This document shows positions 31,600 to 43,513 of a stretch of DNA of 64,000 nt, one piece after another. Numbering within the stretch: position 1 is the stretch's first letter; every line of letters starts with the position of its first letter. A model generated the notes under the pieces. It saw only the letters and a program-made list of their open reading frames with translations. It was not told the DNA's origin and did no database searches. The DNA comes from Lineus longissimus (taxonomy: Eukaryota > Nemertea > Pilidiophora > Heteronemertea > Lineidae). Made by a program: the position numbers and the translations under genes. The DNA lies in contig NC_088322.1 in assembly GCF_910592395.1 (NCBI RefSeq), positions 5,883,431 through 5,947,430 of the forward strand, read 5' to 3'.

Positions 31600-32651
31600 C
31601 CTCAATGGCCACATTGATATGCTTGGGTCAGTGACAATATAAAGGACTCGCTGCCAAGAAACTATCCGCCGTTATATCCAGTCAATACTGTGCGATGGAA
31701 GAAAAGCTTGTGCGTCGATATTTTGCAAAAATGAAAGAGAGTCAGAGCCGAAAACCTCTCTTCTCCAACAAAGCTCCGCTTCGGCCTATTCTGGCAAAAT
31801 CAGTGATGGCCCGGATCCAAATGGACCTTGTGAACTTCTTAAACATGCCCGTAGAAATAGACGACATGAAGTACTGTTACGTTCTCTCAGTGCTCGACAT
31901 CTTCTCAAGATATCTTTGGCTGAGGCCACTTTGCGACAAAGGGTCGCCTAGGGTGGCTGAAAAGATGGAACACGGCTATGGCTGGCGGGAGTGGACAAAT
32001 ATCTGAATTAAGGGTCGGGATAAATCAGATTTATACCACGACTATATTCATAATAGTAGACAGCCAATCAGAACCCCGCATTTCATGAATTATGGTGACC
32101 ATTAAATCTGAATTATACCACGACATAAATGAATCAACCCACGACTATAATCGTTTTAGACCCACGACTATATTCGTAATAGCAGACAGCCAATCAGAGA
32201 GCCGAATTTATGGACGGAAGTGCGATTTATGGACGCCGGAAGTGCGATATATGGACGCCGGAAGTGCTATTTATGGACGCCGGATGTTAGAGATCCGATG
32301 TTTTGATTGGTTGATTTATGGTGCACCACAATTCTGATTTACTTCCGTCCTCCATAAATGACACTTCCGTCCACAATTCCTATTTATGCCGCGGCATAAT
32401 TCACGATTTCCGAGGTTTTGATTGGTCGATTTATGGTGCACCACAATTCCTATTTATGCCGTGGCATAATTCTGAATTCTGTCCACTCGCGCCAGCCATA
32501 CACGGCTGACCCAAAATAATCCATTGCTATAACGGCGGAGAACTCAAGAAGATGGTTAGCAGACTAGCAGAGAGGTTAAACGTAAAAATCATCAAGGGTC
32601 GGCGGTATCATCCCCAGACCCAAGGAAAGGTTAGTTTCAATGCGCTTAAAT
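31600..32651 (+). pseudogene. Ginger/KRBA2-like integrase catalytic core, interrupted by a MITE
   Basis: From 31695 a frame reads LRPILAKSVMARIQMDLVNF (first catalytic Asp), then YCYVLSVLDIFSRYLWLRPL, as in the rve integrases of Ginger transposons and KRBA2-like genes. At 31976 a 524-bp MITE cuts it. Ignoring the MITE, the frame continues through a TGA to IIHCYNGGELKKMVSRLAER and GRRYHPQTQGKV. The family has DNGGE at the second catalytic site; here it is YNGGE, so activity is lost. At 32652 a dispersed repeat starts. Further parts of the same protein type lie at 36620-38521. Confidence 0.75.
31977..32500. mobile_element. 524-bp MITE with 6-bp target duplication
   Basis: Terminal inverted repeats start TATGGCTGGCGSGAGTGGACA. 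They are flanked by the direct duplication CACGGC (31971-31976 and 32501-32506). The inside consists of repeated TTTATGGACGCCGGAAGTG and CCTATTTATGCCGYGGCATAATT blocks in both orientations. The integrase frame resumes across it, confirming the boundaries. Confidence 0.88.
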
Positions 32652-33740
32652 GTTTAACAAGAGGCCCAAGGGCCTGGCGCTCAGCTGGATGACCTAATAA
32701 CATAGGACTGAGGGTTTAAAGTAGTAAATATCGGCTTTATACTACTGTTTGAAGGTCAAGAGAAGACGTTATACCACTAAAATTTCCAATGCAGAGCTGC
32801 CAGCTGGATGAAATATGATTGAACTAATCAGCCATGGTATGTAAATATTACAGGAGGCAACGGAAGATATCCCTAGTTCAGTATGTTGTATCGGTAGCTT
32901 TACAGAAAAGAAGTGTCAGAGAGGATGAGACTTCTCCATGGACAACTGTGGTATGTCCAGGCTGGGTTGTACAGCACAAGGATACAAAATGCTGTCTGTA
33001 ATTGAGAGGTATCCTGATCAAACAGAGGTCAAAATAAATAGAAATTACCAGTTTGGGACTAACACCACTGTCTTTTTTTTTAATAAGGTAGAGATTACAG
33101 GAGTCAACAAAATTAATTTTATTGAGAGAAATTGACCTGTCCTGCAGGTGATTGGAATTTACAATACAAAGGGTCGTTTTTCATGACATTGTGCTCTACT
33201 GCGTATCCCTAGTGAGTCGATCTGGAACCAATCTATCCTTGGCGCAGACAGGTTCAAATTGGCTATATCCTGAATAGATTGAATTGCGATGAAAATCTTA
33301 TGCAATAAAGGAGCAATATCGAAGAGACAAATTAATCAAACCAATTGTCCACAGACTCGGACCCTGAAATGGCATGATGTATGCGTGCATATAAAAGTAT
33401 CAATTGGTCCCATAGAGATGATGAGGCAATGTCAATATGCCTTGTTCCTTAGTCAGCAATATGCCCCTTTTTATACGGAGAAGAAGGAGAATCCAGATAG
33501 GCCTTCACATGTCGGCTTCCAAGTGGCTCCAACCAACTGTTCTATCACTACTATAAATTTAAAATGCGTGCTCCTCCTACATGTAACAATGTCTCGGCCA
33601 AAAAGGCACTTAGTCGACAGGCAAGTTAGAAGTTCAGCACCGTGAGCAGCTCCTTGGTAAGGCCATGTCAGGTTCCGCGCGCCTCTTCAGATACATCAAG
33701 TATTGAAAGCTGTGGTGAGCTGAGCACATAAAAAGACCAT
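32652..33740 (+). repeat. Dispersed repeat copy of the GGCCC..GGTGAGCT family
   Basis: Starts ACAAGAGGCCCAAGGGCCTGG near GCTCAGCTGG and ends near TGGTGAGCTGAGCACATAAAA. Boundaries by analogy with the 24166 copy; interior weakly conserved. It cuts the integrase pseudogene. Confidence 0.55.
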
Positions 33741-35801
33741 GGTCACCTTAATTTGAAAATCCCTTCATAATCAAGGGCTACCTTTGACTAAAACAGCACA
33801 ATAGACCACCAATTTGACCCCAGCTCCTAACTGGGGGAAAACCCAAGTCCAGCAACCAAAAGTACCAAAAATACATTTTTGTTTACATTTGAACTGCACA
33901 CATGCGCTTGTTTACAATTTCATTTCCCGCGAAATCTCGAAAATCAGGTGACCTGCAATCGTGGATTGAAAATAACATTAACCTGGGTTCAGCAGGTCAG
34001 CAGGTATACCGGCTGTTCCAATCATCCCCCTACAGCCAGCTGTTCAAAAGGTAATGTTATTCACCCCACAGGGAGTGCAGGTAATTGATTAAGCCCCTGC
34101 ATAACTTAACAGCAATTCCAATGGCTTGGCTTCTGTGAGTGGTAAGGAGAATTGACAGTTTTTTTATGGGAGTAACATTATTGTGTTGCTTAAAACGTCT
34201 ACTTTTTACTCATGTAAGAATCGTAGTACTAATAATAACTTCAACTTATTTTCCGGTTATGATAACACAACACGCATCTTCATGATCATGATCTTTCTCA
34301 AACGAACTGAATGACCTAATCGCCTTGGACGCACAACCTAACCACATATCAATCCGTCCCGACGATCGACACATCCATTCGATTCGAGAACACTCGATAA
34401 AGTTTGATAAATAAACTAGAACTGAGATTTCACAGGAGCACCTGTGAATTCATGACTCCAGGATTGTTTTGAGGGCGATATCGTAAGAGTCTTGAGTATG
34501 GGGACCTGTGAAGGTCCGTGTCTGTGAGGCACCTGGAGAGAGAAGACTAGTTGAACGATGGAATCTGACACGGCCACTACTATTGATCTCATTATATGAA
34601 TACCATTTAATTACAAACAAGTGAAAACAGATCATATCATATTCCTTGGCATAAATTAAAATAGGAGTGCGGGAAGAAGGTTTTTTAGAAGGAGGAAAGC
34701 GAGAACATTTTGCGCCGTCGTATTCCGATTTGACTGGTTAGTGGTGAAATCTGCTTTTAATTCTGCAAATTAACATATTCGTTTTACTGGTTCTAACGTT
34801 GTCTGAATTAAAGATGCTTTCCTAATGCTTGACTGGTCTGGCAAGAGGCATTGCCAGGAAAACGTGACGTCATTTTGGCCATTCTTCTTACCGCACGCCC
34901 TCTCTCTCCGTAAAACTTCCAGACATGGTGTGAAGTGGGAGGGCGCACAATGGGAACCACACTGCCGCGATGTTAATAGTTTCTATTTATAGAATTCAGC
35001 GGCAGAGATTTTAAGCATGGAAAAAGTAGATTAACTCGGCTAATCTCAATGAATTTTACTCAGGAATGTTTTCAAGGCGAGAGAAACATCTGATTTAAGT
35101 ACTGCGCTTATTAGATTTCATGTTCATGCCGAAGATTGGCCTAAAACGTGGACGAAAAGAGTGCATTATCGAGCGTTGGAGAGGTCACGTGATTGAACGA
35201 GAAACCTGAGCGAAAACAATACTGACTCCAGCTCCCAGTCATAACAAAGTTTTCGTGCTTTTAGCTGTCAACATCAATGGCTATAATATACTCCTGCAGA
35301 ATAGTAGAACTAATAGAACTAATTTCCGAAGTTTCCAATAGTTTGAACACAAATCAGAACATCACCCATCAGCTGGACTCAGATCTGCATAAATTACGAT
35401 AAATAATGAGGTCGTCGCTTCAATTTCGCAAAGAAAGTTGACTCCATTCGAAGGTTGTTTTGACCAAATTCCGATGAACTCATCGTTATGAGGGCATTTG
35501 AACACATTCTCGTTGATCTTTTCTATAAACGTGTGAAGTTTCGTACCAAAATACATTTCCGTAAAGGCTTAAAAAAGAAAATTTGTCACTTACAAAATCA
35601 TCGCTCCGGTAGAAATAAAAAGGTCACCGCCATTTTCTTGATGATAGTACTCCAGGTAACCTCGGCGGGAAATTTAAAGCGGAATCATCTGGGGTCAAAC
35701 AACAGTTTTGCTCACTACCGCCAACTGGTGATATAAATCCACACTAATCTATTTTATATCAAAACTTCTGTATCATGAAGACCTTTTCAACTTTATTTCA
35801 A
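33741..35801. other. No gene seen; perhaps intronic
   Basis: About 2 kb without recognisable genes, between parts of the integrase gene. Confidence 0.45.
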
Positions 35802-36701
35802 GCTTTTATCTGCTGGAATAGAGCGTCAAAAAAATGTTTTTTCATTTACGCATTTTGCCCCCTGGGGAGCTGAATTTGAGTCGAATTGCCCAAATTTTTT
35901 TCCGAAAGCAACATTTTCTGCGGTGTTTATAAGCAAGACTAGATTTGAAGAACCTCGGTTGTATGATTACAAAATGCCCAATTTTGTCCACGGATGGATG
36001 GATGGATGGATGGATGGATGGACGGACACCACTCGAATAGCTATTTGACTAGCTCAGCTGACTTTGATCAGAGGGACAGAAAATATTTTGGGGAAGACAA
36101 AAGTCAGGTACATGTTCCACAAAGCAATGGAAAATTGGCTGACGACTTTTCATGTGTACCTTTTTTCAGATAAATAGTGTCCTTTTGAGTCGTACTTCGC
36201 CCGGGCGCCTTGGTTGCCTGGCAGTAAAGAAAAGAATAAGAAAGACGATGGCTTTTATCTGCTGGAATAGAGCGTCAAAAAAATGTTTTTTCATTTTTCG
36301 CATTTTGCCCCCTGGGGAGCTGAATTTGAGTCGAATTGCCCAAATTTTTTTCCGAAAGCAACATTTTCTGCGGTGTTTATAAGCAAGACTAGATTTGAAG
36401 AACCTCGGTTGTATGATTACAAAATGCCCAATTTTGTCCACGGATGGATGGATGGATGGATGGATGGATGGACGGACACCACTCGAATAGCTATTTGACT
36501 AGCTCAGCTGACTTTGATCAGAGGGACAGAAAATATTTTGGGGAAGACAAAAGTCAGGTACATGTTCCACAAAGCAATGGAAAATTGGCTGACGACTTTT
36601 CATGTGTACCTTTTTTCAGATAAATAGTGTCCTTTTGAGTCGTACTTCGCCCGGGCGCCTTGGTTGCCTGGCAGTAAAGAAAAGAATAAGAAAGACGATG
36701 G
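35802..36701 (+). repeat. Tandem duplication of about 449 bp
   Basis: 35802-36250 and 36251-36701 are almost identical; one single-base indel was noticed near 35848/36298. Each copy contains (GGAT)n (about 35994 and 36443), a pyrimidine-rich acceptor CCTTTTTTCAG, and the start of an exon reading FESYFARAPWLPGSKEKNKK. Confidence 0.95.
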
Positions 36702-36750
36702 AACAACAACCGAGGACGAAGACGAAAATGAGGAGGAGGACGAAAAATAA
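36618..36750 (+). pseudogene. Probable linker exon of the integrase gene
   Basis: After the acceptor TTTTTTCAG (about 36617) the frame reads VLFESYFARAPWLPGSKEKN, then a Thr/Asp/Glu-rich stretch ending EEEDEK and a TAA. FESYFxR corresponds to the SPFEVYFGR segment that follows the catalytic core in KRBA2-like integrases. The first half of this exon also lies in the upstream duplicate (about 36170-36250). Confidence 0.5.
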
Positions 36751-37001
36751 ATGGGGGTGAATATCCTTTATAGATAATTCCTAGATGCGGGATGCAGTCA
36801 TTCTTCGTCCAGCGGGTTTATTTTTGCTTGCTCCTTTTTCATGTGACAAATCAGTAAAGAGGTTCTGGTGAAATTTCTGTGTTGAGCTTCCAAGATAGTT
36901 GAACACCTGAGCGAGAAATCACGACTTAATGCTCCGAAAAAAACGAAGGTGGTAGGTTCGAATATTCCTCGTCCTCATGTGATATTTTCTTCGATGGGCA
37001 G

Positions 37002-37207
37002 TGCAACAGTGCAACCCTGGATGATGTTCAAGCTTTCAAAGCAGCTGCCGAAATTAGAGAAGAGGTCAGAAAGACTTCGAAGAAATACGTACAGAAGATG
37101 GTTAACAAAAAGCTTAGCAAATCACCTCCAAGTGTATACGCAGTTGGGGATAAAGTGTTGGTGCGGATTCAAGGTACAGAACAGCGGAAAAGTGGAAAGA
37201 AGGTGAA
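37002..37207 (+). pseudogene. Integrase C-terminal module exon
   Basis: After GATGGGCAG (acceptor near 37001) the frame reads NSATLDDVQAFKAAAEIREE and LSKSPPSVYAVGDKVLVRIQ. That is the helix plus SH3-like region following the integrase core in this family. A stop in this frame lies at 37272-37274, but the conserved reading changes frame near 37207 into the next entry. Confidence 0.65.
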
Positions 37208-37210
37208 TAA

Positions 37211-38521
37211 GGCACCAAAGGCGTCGAGGGGGTCGTTACAAAGGCTCGGAAACAAAAGTACTGTTACAGGGTAAAATACATCTTAGATTATGCCGAAAAT
37301 GAAGGATGGTTTTCGGTGAGCGATATCACGTCTATGACGCGTGAAGAAGAAGCGAAACGCCGACCGAGAACTGCAAAGACAACAGAGGAATATCTATTCG
37401 AGGAGTATTTAAAGAATACAGCGTCTTTCTCATCTGTGGAGGCAATGTTGGAATTCATTGAACTCAACCAAGCAATTGAATGCTCAAGATTGGAACACCA
37501 GTCAAGAAATAGCATGCAAGAGCGATTCTTCGCAACCATCACCAACCATGGTCTCCAGGTTAGACGAGAAATTGAAGGCGATGGGAACTGCATGTTCGCA
37601 GCTCTCGTCGACCAGTTGGAACGTGTCGGCATAAACGATTTTAACCCGAGAACGCTAAGACTAAACATCGTAGAGTTTTTACGACGCAACCCAAGGATGT
37701 CAGATGGCACCGAATTATTCTCGTTTGTGAGTGGTGACAACAGTTGGGAGGAGAACCTGAGTCGAATAAGCCGCCAAGGTACATGGGGAGACCACTTAGT
37801 TCTGCGCGCTGCTTCAGAGATGTTGAAAATGCAAATTGTGGTAAATTCGAGCGTATCTGATCGTCCTGTTACCATCCACCCTTCTGCTGAAACCGCTCAG
37901 TGCCCAAGACTCCTACTAGGACACCTCTTTGAACTACATTACACGAGCCTTGAAGAAGCCCAGCATCAGGCAGACAGTCCCAGTATCGGTGCTGCACACT
38001 TGGACCCAAATGATGCATTTACAAACGAAAGTGTTCTTGAGAGTACCGAGAATACCTCAGATAATGTGCGTAGTTCCGTAGACTTGCAGTCCCAAACAGT
38101 GTCGATGGGAAAACCCCATGAAGGACCCGATGACCCATCAGATACTTTACCTCTGGATGCCGAATGGCCTTTGGATGATGATGAAATAAGAAAGGCTGTA
38201 AGAGCGGAAAGGGGTGAAAATTTAACGGAATGGGATGCTGTCGCAGAAAATCACTGGCTCTTTGGCATAACGGGTGCGAGCGTGCTGTGGGCCAGAGATG
38301 CACAGACGAGAGGAATCAAACTGGAAAAGGTCAATGGGTATTACGTTTTGAATGAAGAACTGATGGACGATTTTGACGCATTCCAGGGGAAAATGACAGC
38401 AGAGGATTCTCGAATACGCTTCAAAGCCAAGCTTCTTAACATTTGGCTTGCCAAATTTCGACCTTCAACAGCTTTTCCGGAAGACGGTGATTTTTTTTCT
38501 AATGAACTCAACATCAGCTAG
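37211..38521 (+). CDS. OTU-protease-like C-terminal part of the integrase gene
   Basis: The frame is open from 37211 and contains YRVKYILDYAENEGWFSVSD, then from 37316 a 401-codon stretch. An OTU cysteine-protease domain is visible: EIEGDGNCMFAALVDQL (Asp 37579, Cys 37588) and, about 115 residues later, HLFELHYTSLEEA (His 37937). OTU enzymes remove ubiquitin. An OTU domain joined to an integrase is reported for some Ginger-type elements (recollection). The tail is acidic, without known domains, and ends at TAG 38519. This part is undamaged although the upstream integrase is broken. A domesticated OTU gene or the 3' half of a dead transposon gene are both possible. Confidence 0.7.
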   Translation, partial: GTKGVEGVVTKARKQKYCYRVKYILDYAENEGWFSVSDITSMTREEEAKRRPRTAKTTEEYLFEEYLKNTASFSSVEAMLEFIELNQAIECSRLEHQSRNSMQERFFATITNHGLQVRREIEGDGNCMFAALVDQLERVGINDFNPRTLRLNIVEFLRRNPRMSDGTELFSFVSGDNSWEENLSRISRQGTWGDHLVLRAASEMLKMQIVVNSSVSDRPVTIHPSAETAQCPRLLLGHLFELHYTSLEEAQHQADSPSIGAAHLDPNDAFTNESVLESTENTSDNVRSSVDLQSQTVSMGKPHEGPDDPSDTLPLDAEWPLDDDEIRKAVRAERGENLTEWDAVAENHWLFGITGASVLWARDAQTRGIKLEKVNGYYVLNEELMDDFDAFQGKMTAEDSRIRFKAKLLNIWLAKFRPSTAFPEDGDFFSNELNIS

Positions 38522-39647
38522 AGAATTTGATGAGCGGAAGTGCTCCTATCTGATATAGTTAATAACAACCGTAACATGTGTAGCTTCACTTTACTTTACC
38601 GTGAACAAAGGTCTAGTTTTGTTTAGTAAATAGTCAACTAAACATATAATTAAACATGACATGAACCATGATTATACACTTTATGATAATTTTGATGAGA
38701 ACCTTTAATTTCGTTCAAAGGCTATCATTCCAGAGATTTTTCTGAGGAAAATATATCGTAGTCAGTAATTGTACTATCTGTATCTATTAGAAGATATGTA
38801 GTAAGTGATCTTAATGTTTTTATACTAGATTTTCTTGCTTTTTAATGTATTTGTACGGATTCATTTTACGTCAGTCATAGCACCAAAAGAGGCGAATTTT
38901 GCATTTCTAGACACTTTAGGCAATAGCTTTGTTCGAAAAAGACTAATAAGGGTCTAATTTGTTAGCCAACTCCTTGAGACACAAAATGATGTCGTGCCTT
39001 TTCCACAAGCTAGCTTGCCAAATTAAAGTGCAATTAGACCTTAATTACTTATTTCTGTCCAAAGTTAGGCCTCTTTTTGTCTAAAAGGTTTATAAATGCA
39101 AAACCTGCCTCATTTGGTAATATTAGTGGTAATGGGTGTCCCCACGACTCGACCATCTGACTAGTCACGGGTAGTTGGACCTAAGATCTTTGGATCTCAA
39201 TGCCAATTGTCAACTGAGATATCCTTCATCTACGATTGTTTTATCCTTACTAATATCTGTCACAATAACCTATATCTAAAGATGATGAGCAAATGTCAAT
39301 AAACATGAATAAGCAGGGATAAGTCCTGATGCAGGGCGGTCAAACAATCTTTGGAGGACACCATGTACTTTTTCTACACTGAAAAAATCAACATGAAAAT
39401 CATACAGCCGACGCAGAGGCATGTCAAATGCCTGTGCCGTCATTTTACAACCCGCATTCATTAAACACCAAAATACCAATGGCTACAATCCAATTGTTGC
39501 TCTTTTTGTGCCCAATATCTTCAGGATGTTCAGGAAGTCAGCTGAATGGACCATGGGAGATCTTTGCGTCCTTGCGGATAAGAAGACGAACGATCATCCT
39601 GCCTTACTTGGGCGTTTTTAAATCATTCAGACTGATTGCAAACTCTC
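38522..39647. other. No gene seen
   Basis: AT-rich sequence downstream of the OTU stop. No recognisable gene. Confidence 0.5.
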
Positions 39648-39716
39648 GTATAGTTGGCATCTTCGAGTTGGAACAAACCGTTCACCGGGTAGAGACATCT
39701 TGCGGCTGAGTACTTA

Positions 39717-42619
39717 CTGTAAAATATGCGATAAGCGAACGGCGCACAAAACTTGTCGAGAGGAAATCATTGCGTTTACATGTTCAGGTCCTATGAAATA
39801 GGCCTAGATGACGCTGATGACAAGTGTCGTTTTCATGTGGTTATAGCCTGGGGGTTATTGGTGGTAGACTTCTACCGCGTTCGTGCAAAAGTACTTGGTG
39901 TGGGCGCCGTTTGAACCCACAGGAAATATTCAGTGTTGTCGACGTGATGGACTTGATACCAAGATATGTACTCCTTTTAAACGTGTTTATTCTTGATCGA
40001 TAAAGATGGTATGGGAGAAGGAAAGGAAAGGGAAGGGTTCACTGAAAAGATACAAAGATAACCAGGTATAAGCTAAAGCCTTAAATTTAACAAAGAAAAC
40101 ATTGACGGTTATCGTACAGACAAAATATAGGGCACATCCAAGTCACAACCTGGAAGACACTGTCCCAGACGTATCGGGAGGTGCTGCCACCTTCGAACAC
40201 CACAAGACACTAACCAAAGCACATGGTGGGGATTAGGATTGTCGGAAATGACACCAATGTGAGCTGTGCCCAAGAACACCCAAAAGACACCATTTTAAGG
40301 TGATAACAGCAGAATTGCGACCCACAACGGGTACACATCTACACAATAGGTCTAAAATCGACCAAGCTGACACAGCAGCAACAGTAATATCATGGGAATT
40401 TACATCAGACGAGAGGGTCGAACCCGCCTACACTAAAATAATGGCGTCCGAGGAAATTACGAGGCATCGCCATAAAATGGGTCAAAAGGCACCCTTGTTG
40501 GGTTATAAACATATAAATTTAGACACTTACTAAACCTTGGTGCCATTGTCCATCAACAAAATATTAAACGGCACTGCAGGAGGCTATCTGCCTGTCAAAT
40601 GAACTCAATAACAGGGAGGAATGCGAAACCCTCGTCGTCAAAAAATGTCTAGTTGCTTAAGAAGGAAGACCAACTCCGGGGCCGCCGGGAGGAACAGCAA
40701 AGACAGCCGCGGCGGTAACACTTGGGCTCATTGAGTTGAATTGGATAAAAAGAAAGACAAACAGGATGTGATGATTGATACTGAGTTTAAGTCAATTCTT
40801 CGTCCAAATCTACAAATTCTAGACCATTGTCTTCGATTTCAATGTTATCAAAATCAATAATGTCTTGATCAATGTGCTCTGGCACTGGCTCATCTCCTTG
40901 CAGCAGTCCGCACGCACGCCAGGCCGTATGGATTGCCTCTTCCGTTATAGGGGCATAGGAGTCGCTGATAATGCGCAAAAGCGTATCCCTAGTAATTGGC
41001 TCACAACGACCATGTTCATCATTACTTTGGATCTTCCAGGCCTTCCACATTTTACGCATGTTAATTTTGAAGGAACGGATGACAGTTTTATCTAATGGCT
41101 GGACCAAAGAAGTACATCTTCCTGGAACCAACTGGATAAAACCAGGCGCATCTTCAATGTGATGCTGAACCTGGGCATTTCTATGGGCTGGGAACATGTC
41201 CCATATCAACAAAAATGGAAAGGCATTACCTACAAATGGGAGAAGACTGTCATTAACCCACGATAGTAGTGTCTGCCAGTTTGCCCAACCCGTTTCAGAC
41301 CCGGTTACTCGTACATTGTCCGGAGCATTTTCCCTCAAATCCTGGATTACTTCCCCGTCCGCCCTCAGTCCTCTGAGTATCACACTCGCAGGCATCTTTC
41401 TCCCATCCCTTGTAATCCCTAAAGTTACGGTACATCCTAGTTTCGGATTCCCTCGGGACGTACGAACATCAATTTGTTTTGCCCCCTTTTCGTTGTAGGT
41501 GTATTGTGGCGCCATGTCAAAAAGAGCAAACGTTTCATTCATGTTTATCACAAGTTCAATCCCATTTTCATCAACTGTCTGGGCAACATTTTGCTGAAAA
41601 TTGGCCACAAGTTCATCCGCGTTTTCGGGAATAGCCGTAGAATTTTTGCATTGTTTCCTAAAACTAAACCCGTTCCTAGAGAGAAAACCAGTTAGCCAAC
41701 CTCTGGACGCCCGGAAGTCTGTTAATTGTGGCCGATGCTGTCGGTATTCCTGTTGCTGCTGTTCGGGAAGCACTGCCCACCATGTTCGGAAAGACTGTTC
41801 AGCTTTAATCATAATGTCGTCGCCCGAGACGGTTGTCGCCTTGTTGCCATCCATTCACGAACTGACCTGTCAACTTCTGGCCATAAGGCTGAAAAAAATG
41901 TGGACTTTAGAAAACAACAATTTCAAATTTAAAGTTCCAGGTTCTCATAAACATCAAATTTGAAAAGAAAATGACATGGGAGACGGCGTTAATTTTTCTG
42001 TTTAAAATACAATACAGCACTCACCAATGCCCCTTTGTCTTTGTCTGCGCCTGTTGACCTGCCTGCTCGTAGTTTCGCGATGTCTCTCTCGGAGGTCATC
42101 CTCTTCGTGGAGCCATCGGCGCATAGTCCCGGAGGGGATGTTATGCTCCCTGGCAAACTGGGCCGATGAAATCCCATGAGGCTGCCTGATGATTTCGTTT
42201 TCATAGTCATCGAGCAGACGGATTTTCTCCGCCAGTGAATACGATCGGTGACGCCGAGCTGGAGGTTGTAAGGCATCGACATTTTCATCAACATTATTGA
42301 TGTCGCCATTATCCAATGGATGAACGAAATCAGAAAACATTATCAAAATGCCAAAAAAGACAGTGAACATCATTTTGGGTTCTTGCTGACCCTTGCGATT
42401 GACAATCTTAAATGCACGAGTAGGCCAGCATTAAATCGGTTATTCAATGTCATTTAAATTCAAAGTGATATCAGACATGGATTTTGTGGTACAATTACAT
42501 GCTCAATAAGTCGTGTCATCAGCGTCATCTAGGTCTATTTCAAAGGACCTGAACATGTATACGCAATGATTTCCTCTCGACAAGTTTTGTGGGCCGTTCG
42601 CTTATCGCATATTTTACAG
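39717..42619 (-). mobile_element. Tigger/pogo-like DNA transposon with ~110-bp TIRs
   Basis: 2,903 bp starting CTGTAAAATATGCGATAAGC and ending with its reverse complement. The inverted repeats extend about 110 bp with few mismatches (39717-39829 and 42507-42619). It is flanked by TA on both sides. The uninterrupted paralogue at 31245-31400 contains a single TA, confirming both boundaries. The transposase lies on minus and is damaged. Confidence 0.95.
40787..42373 (-). pseudogene. Tigger/pogo-like transposase, two exons, inactivated
   Basis: On minus, exon 1 runs from about 42373 to 42025 and encodes a pogo/CENP-B-type HTH (SYSLAEKIRLLDDYENEI... and REHNIPSGTMRRWLHE). The donor CATTG|GTGAGT and acceptor TTTTTTTCAG (exon 2 from 41888) agree in phase and give ALWPEVDRSVREWMATRRQ, the second HTH. 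A frameshift near 41835 then leads into SGDDIMIKAEQSFRTWW and the DDE_1 domain. There NMNETFALFDM stands where NMDET is usual, so the first catalytic Asp is Asn. LLIWDMFPAHRNAQ and LVQPLDKTVIRSFK supply the others. The gene ends at 40787. The frameshift plus the Asp loss make it inactive. Confidence 0.88.
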
Positions 42620-42621
42620 TA

Positions 42622-43513
42622 TCTATCTCCATTGGAGTTGGCATATTAAAGTTGGAATCATGTCCATCAGAGTTGGCACTATTATAGAGTTGGAGCGTAA
42701 CACCCCCCGCCTGCAAAATACACAAAATGTACTAGTAAAGTTCTTCAGACGCGGGTCGTTTTCATGGAATGAAAGCATTCATATCCTGTACTATTTAGGT
42801 ATCTATACCTCCAATGTGCAAGTTTTTGTATCTAATGCCAACCTCTCTATTGGTCTCGACATAATCTTAACAGGTGTGCCGCACTGGCTGGTAAAACCTT
42901 AACAGGCATATGGCCATATTCAAACTAGACATGTACATGTACGTGAAAATGTGTCAGAAATCCGACCAACAAAAAACTAGCTCACCAGGAATTCGGTGCA
43001 TTGAAGAAAAATAACTCTTGCGAAATAGCGTTCTTCCTAAGGTCGCAAGGAAATCGACGGAGCGGGCAATCTTAGTATCCCAGGCCTCGACGTCAATCTG
43101 ACTGACTACTTGATAAGCGATTTACGTTTAACGTTTTTCTTACCGAAGCCATGTACAACACTGTGAACGTAGTCAATGTACAGCTCTTCTCACAATATCG
43201 AGACGATGTGATGATACTGACAGAGCTATGGCATCAACCTTCCTGCCAGTCCAGTGCAACACGTCGTCCATACAAGCTTACTTTGGACGGCCGCATCTAC
43301 GGTTACCCTCTACTGTGCCTGCAAGATGGTATTTGTTAGTGTTCCCTTGCACTAGCAGAACCGTCCTTTTGCCATGAAATGGCCATTTCGGACAATAATT
43401 AAAAAACCTGAAAGTTAAAAGTAAAAATAGCTTCCACATTGTTTTCCAGTTTATGCCCAAATGAGCATCATGAGAGTTGTTTGGACAAATAATTCAGGGC
43501 CTAGAGGCTAATT
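42622..43513. other. No gene seen
   Basis: 42622-42705 matches the minus strand of about 31245-31318 (the target repeat). The rest has no recognisable gene. Confidence 0.5.
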
